This document shows, in pieces, positions 35,969 through 43,500 of a stretch of DNA of 64,000 nucleotides. Source of the DNA: HGM04593 sp045644465 (GTDB lineage Bacteria > Bacteroidota > Bacteroidia > Bacteroidales > Bacteroidaceae); the NCBI GenBank assembly GCA_045644465.1, contig JAZRGV010000008.1, positions 1 to 64,000 of the forward strand, read 5' to 3'. A model generated the notes under the pieces. The model saw only the letters and a program-made list of their open reading frames with translations. It searched no databases and had not been told where the DNA came from. Every line of letters starts with the position of its first letter. The stretch's first letter is position 1. The position numbers were made by a program, and so were the translations under genes.

Positions 35969-36026
35969 CAAAGATAGTGCAACCTGTTTATATAAAGTGA
36001 AGTCGCAACTTCACTTTACAAAGTTA
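35969..36026 (-). promoter_or_regulatory. Promoter and candidate operator of the Fur-family regulator
   Basis: An 11-bp perfect inverted repeat (35993-36003 with 36008-36018; arms TAAAGTGAAGT) with a 4-base centre lies 35 bases upstream of the regulator start. It is flanked by two -7 matches on the minus strand, TATCTTTG at 35976-35969 and TAACTTTG at 36026-36019. The repeat would cover the -33 region of the nearer promoter. It could otherwise be a weak terminator for the gene ending at 36111, but it has no T tail. Confidence 0.6.
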
Positions 36027-36110
36027 CCTCTTTTTTGAATATTATAGCATAGAAACTCTTTTAAATTTCTATAAAAGTTAATACAATCTTCAAATAACAG
36101 CCTTAAAAAT

Positions 36111-36677
36111 TTATTCATCGTCATTGCAGTAGTGGCTCAAGGAGTTGTAAGCCGCCATAATGACACTTTTTCTGTTTTCTGTTTTTTCGATATCCTTTGC
36201 TATTGCAAGGTATATGCTCTCATGCTTTTTGTCAAGTTCTATTCCTCTCCTGAATAGATGTGTCAGTGTCATAAAACCGCAATAGCGGAACATTCCTTCG
36301 CCGTTCTGTATCCATTGGATAGCGTTTGTTGCCGCATCGGGTAGTTTACTCAATATCACCATTGTAAGGTGGTCGGCAATCTCGGTGAACGGTGCCTCGG
36401 CAATCCATTGCTCGGCAACATCGGCATAGCCGCTCTCGGGCATCAGGAATATGGCAAGCATCTTGCACTCCCTGATGTTGTCCATCCACAGTCTTTTGGC
36501 AAGTTCTTCGTCTTTCTCGAATTTTGAGGCAATGCCTTTCAGACGTGGAATCTCAACACCAAAATTTATCTTATAGTTCAACCCATGATTACGCTGTATC
36601 GACGACACAACACCGTTCATGGATAAACGAAGTTCCTTCTTAATATCTTTGACTTTATCGTCAATCATGGCACACAT
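36111..36677 (-). CDS. AlkD-like HEAT-repeat protein (DNA alkylation repair family)
   Basis: A 188-residue, all-helical protein resembling the small AlkD/AlkC-like DNA glycosylase family. LAKRLWMDNIRECKMLAIFL and the WIQNGEGMFRYCGFMTL region fit its HEAT repeats. Activity is uncertain because the AlkD catalytic Asp/Trp set cannot be verified by eye. The first ATG (36677) follows the AraC-type gene stop with no gap, and a second in-frame ATG at 36668 is equally plausible. Cotranscribed with that regulator. Confidence 0.72.
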   Translation of the reverse strand: MCAMIDDKVKDIKKELRLSMNGVVSSIQRNHGLNYKINFGVEIPRLKGIASKFEKDEELAKRLWMDNIRECKMLAIFLMPESGYADVAEQWIAEAPFTEIADHLTMVILSKLPDAATNAIQWIQNGEGMFRYCGFMTLTHLFRRGIELDKKHESIYLAIAKDIEKTENRKSVIMAAYNSLSHYCNDDE

Positions 36678-37112
36678 TTATTTTGCTACTGTATGTCTTT
36701 TTCTATAATCGTTTGGAGTCTCTCTCATTATGCGGTAGAACGAAGCATAGAACGATTGGCGGTTGGCAAACCCCACAACATTACCAATCTCTTCTATTGT
36801 CATGTCGGCATATCTCTTGTCGGTCATGCGATGCATAGCCTCTCTTACGCGGTGTTCATTAACAAGGCACGAGAAGTTTGTGTTGAAACGCGAGTTTATT
36901 ACAGCCGATATATATCTGGTGTTGGTATTCAGTTCCTTAGCCAATTCTTTTGCCGAGAAATCCTTGTTGCGGTATCTCTTTTCAATGACAATCATATTAA
37001 GAATTTTGTCATACAATTCGTCAGCAAGCTCTGCGCGTATCAATGAGCGATAAGCAGCGTTCTTATCCTGTTTTTCTTTTATATTATAAGGTTGTGTGGT
37101 TTTTTCAGTCAT
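36678..37112 (-). CDS. AraC-family DNA-binding protein, short form
   Basis: A 144-residue regulator consisting of little more than the AraC-type double helix-turn-helix. The first HTH is around FSAKELAKELNTNTRYISAV and the second around TIEEIGNVVGFANRQSFYAS, ending with the usual TPNDYRK. The N-terminal 45 residues are charged and too short for a ligand domain, so it probably acts with another sensor or constitutively. It is followed immediately by the AlkD-like gene, recalling adaptive-response pairings, though this is inference. Confidence 0.88.
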   Translation of the reverse strand: MTEKTTQPYNIKEKQDKNAAYRSLIRAELADELYDKILNMIVIEKRYRNKDFSAKELAKELNTNTRYISAVINSRFNTNFSCLVNEHRVREAMHRMTDKRYADMTIEEIGNVVGFANRQSFYASFYRIMRETPNDYRKRHTVAK

Positions 37113-37145
37113 ATATGATTATTCAATGTTTGTTTGCATATAGCG

Positions 37146-37153
37146 CAAATATA
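37146..37153 (-). promoter_or_regulatory. -7 element of the AraC-type gene
   Basis: Minus strand TATATTTG, an exact consensus match 33 bases upstream of the start codon. An ATTG lies 18 bases further upstream (37172-37175 region) as a possible -33. Confidence 0.55.
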
Positions 37154-37191
37154 ATAAAGAAATTGATAAACCAATCCAAAATGTCAAAGAA

Positions 37192-37288
37192 AATTTATAT
37201 CCCCAAGAAAGCAATGAAGTGAACTCCAGAGTTTTTTGTCCAACTTTTTGGGGTTCACTTTGCAAACGCATTCTTGGGGATATAAAAT
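37192..37288. repeat. 97-bp nested palindromic element
   Basis: Outer arms 37192-37213 and 37267-37288 pair at 19 of 22 positions around TTATATCCCCAAGAA. Inner arms AAGTGAAC (37217-37224) and GTTCACTT (37253-37260) pair perfectly. The whole lies between the AraC-type promoter and the stop of the TPR gene. It may act as a terminator for the TPR gene, but length and nesting suggest a small MITE-like or REP-like element. Confidence 0.6.
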
Positions 37289-37306
37289 CCTTTTATCAGT
37301 TTCTCC

Positions 37307-38089
37307 TTACCTGCTTTTATATTTTGCTGCCTTGTAACGGCTCTGCTTTGCTGCTTCCTTTTTGCCAAGCCTCTCCAGCAGTATGCTCTGCAACGTATAG
37401 TGGTTGCCGTTCTCCGGTTCCAGTTCAATAGCTTTTTCCACATCCATAAGTGCAAGTTCGGTATGTCCCATCAAGCGTTCCACATTGCTACGCGCAATGT
37501 AGTATTCAGCTGTTTCGGGATTCTCTTCAATGAGTAGTGTAAGCAATGTAAGGCTGTCGTTATATTTACCTTCCTTCTTGTAGAGCATAGCTAGGCCTAA
37601 CTTTACATGGCTGTTACCGGGTTCTATTGAAAGAAGCTTAAGATAGTCATTCTTGGATTTGCTGTATTCGTCCATCTCTGCATATATGGTAGCTCTGAAA
37701 TATAGTGCACTTGGGTTTGTCGGCTCTTTTTGAAGGATATTATTATAGTCGTCAAGTGCCATCTCAAGGCTGTCCATGTGCAACAGAATGTTTCCGCGTT
37801 GCAGCATCAAGGCAATCTTTTCTTTGTCGCTGCCAATCGCATTGTTGTAGTTTTCCAGAGCTTTGTTTAAATCACCGTTCATTTGATATGAATAGGCAAG
37901 GTTGGCGTATGCGTATGTGCGTTCATGTTCGCTGCTGCTTAATTCTGTTGCTTTTTTGAAGCATTCTGTGGCTTTTTTATAGTTTCTATCAGCAATATGC
38001 TTTATGCCATCGTTACATAGTGTTCTGTAATCTTGCGAAACAGCAGTAAGCGCAAGTATAAGTAATAGAAAAGAAACGGTTATTCTCAT
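37307..38089 (-). CDS. Periplasmic or surface tetratricopeptide-repeat protein
   Basis: A 260-residue protein with a signal peptide (about 1-18, ending TAVSQ) and roughly six TPR units from residue 20 to 250, recognisable by repeated A-x-x-Y and A-L-x-x-Y/D patterns (for example KALENYNNAIG, MALDDYNNIL, LALMDVEKAIELEP). No catalytic domain is present, so it is likely a scaffold or adaptor. It is monocistronic between the palindromic element and its own promoter. Specific partners are unknown. Confidence 0.85.
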   Translation of the reverse strand: MRITVSFLLLILALTAVSQDYRTLCNDGIKHIADRNYKKATECFKKATELSSSEHERTYAYANLAYSYQMNGDLNKALENYNNAIGSDKEKIALMLQRGNILLHMDSLEMALDDYNNILQKEPTNPSALYFRATIYAEMDEYSKSKNDYLKLLSIEPGNSHVKLGLAMLYKKEGKYNDSLTLLTLLIEENPETAEYYIARSNVERLMGHTELALMDVEKAIELEPENGNHYTLQSILLERLGKKEAAKQSRYKAAKYKSR

Positions 38090-38121
38090 TGATGATTCTG
38101 TTATATTTATGTGTTCGTCTG

Positions 38122-38151
38122 CGAATATAGCATATTAATTGATAATACAAT
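38122..38151 (-). promoter_or_regulatory. Candidate promoter of the TPR gene
   Basis: Minus strand ATTG, 18 bases, TATATTCG; one base off the -7 consensus. It lies 33 bases before the start codon. Confidence 0.4.
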
Positions 38152-38231
38152 ACATTGCAATCAAAACTTTAAAACAATATAACAGTTTTTGTGTTTTTGC
38201 AATAAAAAAGAGGTAAAAAGGAAATTTTGTA

Positions 38232-38263
38232 TTTGACGATTGTGAATAATTTAGTTATCTTCG
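38232..38263 (+). promoter_or_regulatory. Promoter of tRNA-Arg
   Basis: TTTG at 38232-38235, a 20-base spacer and TATCTTCG at 38256-38263 (one mismatch). It would start transcription about 20 bases before the tRNA. Confidence 0.65.
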
Positions 38264-38291
38264 CATCCGATTTGCAACAGAATCAAAAAAC

Positions 38292-38363
38292 GCCTTGGTA
38301 GTTCAATGGATAGAATAAGGTCCTCCTAAGACTTAGATTCGGGTTCGATTCCCGACCGAGGTA
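38292..38363 (+). tRNA. tRNA-Arg (anticodon CCT)
   Basis: A full cloverleaf can be drawn by hand. The acceptor stem is 38292-38298 with 38356-38362, and the D arm is present. The anticodon arm has loop CTCCTAA, giving anticodon CCT (codon AGG), and the T arm has loop TTCGATT. The discriminator is A at 38363, and CCA is not encoded, so the CCA enzyme is required. The first acceptor pair would be G-U. A terminator follows directly. Confidence 0.95.
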
Positions 38364-38364
38364 C

Positions 38365-38406
38365 AAAAAAGATTATATCGTGAATACGTTTTAATCTTTT
38401 TTTTGG
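38365..38406 (+). terminator. Terminator of tRNA-Arg
   Basis: Arms AAAAAAGATTA (38365-38375) and TAATCTTTTTT (38392-38402), with T residues continuing, form an intrinsic terminator right after the tRNA. Confidence 0.8.
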
Positions 38407-38444
38407 ATGGTCTTTTGACTATTCGCGACATATTTGTTTTTTTT

Positions 38445-38628
38445 AAGAAGCGTTATGCTTGTCTTGTAACTTGAGAACCTAGGAAATTTTCAACGTAACA
38501 CGAGAGGAAGCATAGTGGTTCTCACGCCTATATGGCGTGGGCTGCTATACCCATATCTTCGTGTTACAGGTTTTCCTAGGACCTTCAAGTTACGAAACGT
38601 GGATTGCAGTTCACGCTTCTTTTTTTAG
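38445..38628 (+). ncRNA. ssrS: Probable 6S RNA (Bacteroidales-1-like)
   Basis: About 184 bases that fold into one long, interrupted hairpin. The closing stem is 38445-38453 with 38613-38621. Internal stems are 38466-38474 with 38585-38593, 38478-38486 with 38572-38580, and 38495-38503 with 38559-38567. The apical hairpin is 38523-38528 with 38534-38539. All these pairs are perfect 6- to 9-bp matches. A T run at 38620-38626 ends it. Length, central bulges and overall plan match 6S RNA, which binds housekeeping RNA polymerase. A -7-like CATATTTG lies at 38429-38436. The Bacteroidales-1 RNA motif is the likely Rfam equivalent; covariance was not tested. Confidence 0.75.
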
Positions 38629-38640
38629 GTAAAAGGAACT

Positions 38641-38688
38641 ATGAAAATCACGCCAAAAGAAACTATGAAAATCACGCCAAAAGAAACG
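38641..38688 (+). repeat. In-frame 24-bp tandem duplication at the start of the transferase gene
   Basis: Positions 38641-38664 and 38665-38688 are identical except for the last base, encoding MKITPKET twice. The 13 bases before the first ATG (AGGTAAAAGGAAC-like) resemble the repeat end too. Either ATG can serve as the start. Confidence 0.92.
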
Positions 38689-40506
38689 AATTTCGGTCTG
38701 TTGTACAATCTAATCAAAAAGTTCTTACCCCAAATTGCAACACCTGTTATAAAAGAATTACCTTTTATATGTCTCTTTATGTTGCTAATGGATGTATCTC
38801 ATATTTTAGGTCGTATATACTTACGTATTTTGGATATTCATCAAAATGCTGCATCTCCAGGTTATATAGAATTGTTGGGTAGAATAGTAATTTTATTCTT
38901 GTTTGCCTATATAGGAGCTACTATTATTGCGGTTTTTAAAAACAAAAAAGTTAAATGGGGGCTAAAATCGTTGTTTTATTTTTTAGCGATATCATTATAT
39001 GCTATAAAACATTTTTTAGCTCTAAATTTTCATCTTGATATAAATCCGACATGCTTTGTATTGTTGGCAGAAACTACAAGCAACGAATCGCAAGAATTTA
39101 TTAATCAGTATATTCTTTCAAGTACAATTTTACCTACCTTAAAAAGAGTTGCAATATATGTTGTAATGATTTTGTTGTCTGAATATTTTTGGCGTTACGT
39201 AAATATATGGTTGAGAAAATGGGAATATGTTGTAAAGAGTGTTCTCTCTATAATATTAATACCTATACTTTTATTCGGTTTATATAATACAAATGTTTAT
39301 TGGCGAGTGTATAATGTTCAAAATCCTGACGAAGTACGTTTTATAGCTCCCTTGGACGATCCAATATCATCAATATATAAATCTTTGATTACATTGCGTA
39401 TGATGAAGGAAAATATGGAAGATGCCATAGAATTGAACACTGCTATATATAAAAACGAGACTTCATATAATACACAAACTGATACAGCTAATATAGTAGT
39501 AGTAATAGGTGAATCATACATAAAAGTTCATTCTCAATTATATGGCTATAATCTCAAAACAACACCTAATTTAGTTAGGGAGCAGAATGAAGGCAGACTT
39601 TTTACTTTTAATGATGTCGTTTCTTCTTCAAATTCCACCAGTGTTATAATGAGAAATATTCTCTGTTGCAATAACAGTAGTGATAACGAACAATGGTACG
39701 ATTATCCGAACTTTCTGACAATATTCAAAAAGTCCGGATATGATGTCTATTTTTGGGATAATCAGAAAGATGTTGCAAAAACTGCTACATTCTCGTTTAC
39801 TCTTAATAGTTTTTTGTATGATTCTAAAATGTGCGAAATCTCTTACACTCAAATTAATGATAAATCATATCTATATGATGAGGAAATTGTGAAATCTTAT
39901 AAGGACGATGTTGTTTTGAAAAATAAATGCAATCTTGTCCTTTTCCATTTAATGGGGCAACATATTGCTGCAATAGAGCGTTTTCCGCATGATAAGTTTA
40001 CCTATTTTACCCTGGATAGCATAAAAAGAGAAGCATCATATTTGGGGGATACAGAAAGAAAACAGATAGCCGATTATGATAACGCGACTTTGTATAATGA
40101 CTATGTAATGAATGAAATATTTGATACATTTAGGAATAGTAATACAATCTTGATATATTTTTCAGATCATGGCGATGAAGTATATGATTATAGAAAACTA
40201 TGTGGTAGGGATCATGGAGATTTGACAGCAGATAAGTTAAAATATCAATACGATATTCCTTTTATGATTTGGTGTTCCGATATTTACAAAAAAAATAATC
40301 CTGAGGTTGTTGCGAATATTAAAGAGGCGATAAATCGTCCATTTATAATTGATAATATATGTAATATGTTGTTTAATGTAGCAAAGATTAAAACTCCTTA
40401 TTATAGAGATTCTCTTGATTTACTTAGTCCTAATTATAAATGCAAAGAGAGAATAATTAAAGGGTGTGTATATGAAAATATTCGTTATTCGAATGAAGAT
40501 AAGTAA
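38641..40506 (+). CDS. Phosphoethanolamine transferase (EptA/sulfatase-like family)
   Basis: Inner-membrane enzyme that probably adds phosphoethanolamine to lipid A or another envelope glycan. The 621-residue protein has five hydrophobic helices in the first 220 residues, then a periplasmic alkaline-phosphatase-like domain. Its metal/catalytic set is visible: GES near residue 286, a nucleophile candidate in SSSNSTSVIM, SDHGDE, and GRDHGD. The gene is visibly AT-rich compared with its neighbours and uses A/T-ending codons. It also carries a duplicated N-terminus, and it sits right behind a tRNA and 6S RNA, which suggests horizontal acquisition. Start is 38641 or 38665. No regulator is adjacent. 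The acceptor is inferred from family only. Confidence 0.85.
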   Translation: MKITPKETMKITPKETNFGLLYNLIKKFLPQIATPVIKELPFICLFMLLMDVSHILGRIYLRILDIHQNAASPGYIELLGRIVILFLFAYIGATIIAVFKNKKVKWGLKSLFYFLAISLYAIKHFLALNFHLDINPTCFVLLAETTSNESQEFINQYILSSTILPTLKRVAIYVVMILLSEYFWRYVNIWLRKWEYVVKSVLSIILIPILLFGLYNTNVYWRVYNVQNPDEVRFIAPLDDPISSIYKSLITLRMMKENMEDAIELNTAIYKNETSYNTQTDTANIVVVIGESYIKVHSQLYGYNLKTTPNLVREQNEGRLFTFNDVVSSSNSTSVIMRNILCCNNSSDNEQWYDYPNFLTIFKKSGYDVYFWDNQKDVAKTATFSFTLNSFLYDSKMCEISYTQINDKSYLYDEEIVKSYKDDVVLKNKCNLVLFHLMGQHIAAIERFPHDKFTYFTLDSIKREASYLGDTERKQIADYDNATLYNDYVMNEIFDTFRNSNTILIYFSDHGDEVYDYRKLCGRDHGDLTADKLKYQYDIPFMIWCSDIYKKNNPEVVANIKEAINRPFIIDNICNMLFNVAKIKTPYYRDSLDLLSPNYKCKERIIKGCVYENIRYSNEDK

Positions 40507-40538
40507 AAAAAAGTTCACTTTAAAGTGAACCTTTTTTT
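40505..40538. terminator. Bidirectional terminator between the transferase gene and sprA
   Basis: GTTCACTTT and AAAGTGAAC form a perfect 9-bp stem flanked by an A run and a T run, so it works on both strands between the convergent genes. Confidence 0.9.
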
Positions 40539-43500
40539 ACCTCGTCAACGAGAACTTCATGCTTATACCAAAGTCGGTTGTTGCAGTGGGGTACGATGTC
40601 GTTGAGATGAGCGGTATCATCTTCTGGCGGTCGAAGTAGAGGCTGAATGTGAGCATCTTGCTGTATGCGTAGTCTGCAGTCACAGAGTAGTTGAACGATT
40701 TGTTTCCGCTTGTTGCCTGCATTGTTCCCTTGTCTATGCTTCGGCAGATTGATGAACTGTTCTTGAACGAGAAGTCTGCACGTATGTTTATATCATTGCC
40801 CTGGCTCTTCTTGCTATTCTTGCTTGCCTTCTTTCCTCCGTTGAACAGGTTGAAATTTACAATCTTATATCCAATATTGAATGCAATCTCTTCGGAACTT
40901 GTTTCAACCAACTGTATGGCTGTAACGCTCATGTTCAATGTTCTCGATTTTATGAACTTACCGCCAAGGGTTAGGTTGAAGTTTGTTGTCACGTCGAGTC
41001 CTATCAGTGGCGAGAAACTTTCGTTGATGGATACTGCGCCCACGTTGTAGCGTCCACTTGGCATCGGCAAACCTGTTGTGGTGTTGTTGACAAAACCTAT
41101 GCCTTTAGAGTATTCCATGTATGTGGCGTATGTGCTGTATGAGCCCACTGCATATACGCTCTTGTAGCCGTGCTCTATATTTACGCTCTTGAAGTACTTC
41201 TTCAGGAATTCCAATTTTGACAGTCCTGAATATTTAATCTTCCAGTTAGGCAACAGACGGAACATCTGTGGGAATATTGAGTTGCCTTTTATTCCTGTAT
41301 ATGTGTCGAGGAATGCAGGTATCATCACATCGGCCGAGTATTTGTTCACTCCGCCATTGGCGGCATTGTATGTCTCTCCGGCAAGTGAACTTGATGCGGG
41401 GTACTTTGTTCCTTCGTACATCTTCTCGGTCTGCTGGCGGTATGTCTCTATGTTTTCTACAAAACTGTCATAAACCGCCGACTTGTATCCGTTGCCTGCG
41501 TTTCCGCCACCGAATGAGTTGCCAATGGTGATGGTTGTCATTGTCAAACCGCCAGACTCGTTGAACGGCATGCCGGCATACATAAACTGTATGTTCTTGC
41601 TGTTGTTGCGTGTCCAACTGGCATTGAGGTCAATCTTGAAGTCGCGCATAGGCTCAAGAGTCATCTTCAACTGCAGGTCTTCGGCTATCGTTGATGAGGC
41701 TTGCGATGCAATGCTGTCGCTGCGTAACAGCCAGCTGTTGCGATGTGCTTTTTCAAGGAAACTGTCGTCGGTAAGGCCAAAGGCAAAATCCAGTCCTGGT
41801 GCAAACATTCCACCAACTTTGTTTTGTCCAAAGATATCACCGGTGCTTGGCATGAAACCGGGCAAGTTCATCGAATAGGCATTGGTATAGTTAACTGATA
41901 TGTTACGTACAAGCATCAAGGCGCGTGTAGGGTACTGCATTGCCTTGGCGAACTTGCTGCGTTCACCGTTATTGTCGGCCTTGGGTAAAACGGTAACCTT
42001 TATATTTATGCTGTCTTTGTTCTTTATGAGAATCTTGTTGTCATCTACAATCTTGTATTTCAAACGGTATTTCTCTCCCTGTTTAGTGCGTGCCGTAATC
42101 TCTATCTTCTTGCTCTTGAGGTTGTGGGCAAGGGTTATGGTGGTGTCGTTACGCAGTGTTACCTCTTTTACAAACGGCTTCACTTTCTTGGGTTTTGCCT
42201 TACGTGTCTTTGCCTTGCTCTTGTTGCTTGCAAAGCGTTTGTTTGTCTCTTCAAGATATGGTATAAGGTTATACAACTTCTCGAAGTTGAATGTGCTCTT
42301 GAATGTTATGTTACGTTTGTTGGCAATGTTGTTGCCGAAGTTTATTCCCGAAATGGTGTTTCCTCTCTGCCAATTGTATGTGGCAGAATAGCTAGCGTCG
42401 GCTGTCAGCCATTCGAAGATAGGCATCTTGTTTAGTGGTAACGAGTACGACGCATTAAAGCTCTGCTGGTAACCAAGCGGTGTACCGAACTCCATCAGGC
42501 TATGCTTGACAGAATCTTTCCACATTGTATATTCGTTGGGGTACAAGGCTTTGTTTACCGGCACGAACGGCTCTACCACCTCGGCATTTGTGCCGGTGTT
42601 TATACTCATCTTGAGGTTTGTTGTCGGGTCCCACTTGAGTGACATGGCGCGGTTCCAATAGAACTGCTGCGAGAATGTGAGAGGAATCTCGTTTCCACCT
42701 GCCATAGCTTCGAGGTCGCGTCGTTGTAGCTCATGGTATGTGCGTGTCATGTCGGTGTTCATGGCAAGCGACTGTGGCAATGGGTTCACTCCCCAATCTT
42801 TGAGTATCTTTGCCCATTTCGACTTGGTTTTCATCTTGCCAAAAGGCTTTATTGTCTTTATAGGGCTTGAATAGTTGTAGGCGAGCGATGCTTTCCAGTT
42901 GAGCCTGTTCTCCCAGCTTATGGTGCTTCCGCTGTTGTCGGTGCTTGCGCGTGAATAGCTGAAACTGATGTTCGCCGGGTCATAAGGCATAGGTTTCTTG
43001 CTGCTGATATTTATCTTGGCATTGCTTATGCTGAAGTTACGGCTTATCGAATGTACCTCGGCGATGTTCTTCAGTGAGTCTCTGCTTGCTCCTTCGTAGG
43101 AGTCGAGCATATCGTCGAACAGCAGGTCGGTGTCGAATGGGCTGTAAAGTGGTGATGTAACCTCTTCGGTGAAAGAGTAGTAGGCTGGTATAGAGATTTT
43201 TAGTATTTCGGGGAACAGACGGCCGGCATTCATTGTTCCTGTCAATGAATACTTGTAGTAGTTGTCGGTGCTTCGTGCCGACAGTTTATCTTCAAGTCCT
43301 CCGAATCCTGCGGTTTCAATCTTTCCTTGTGCCGCGAACGACGCAATGTCCGACAATTTTAGGTTCAGGTTGCCTTGTGCAGCCCATCCGCTTTTGTTGT
43401 TGAATCCCAACAGACGCATCTCGTTAACCCAGATGATTGCCGATTTGTTGCTTGAACTGTTGTTACGCACACCAATCATCATCACCTTTATCTGTCCTAA

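Noticed and set aside
35479..35982. Assigning the regulator to Fur, PerR or Zur
   Set aside because: Key metal ligands that separate these groups cannot be aligned with confidence by eye.
38604..38882. Overlapping small reading frame with KRNYENHA repeats
   Set aside because: It is the 24-bp duplication read in another frame; it overlaps the 6S RNA end and the transferase start.
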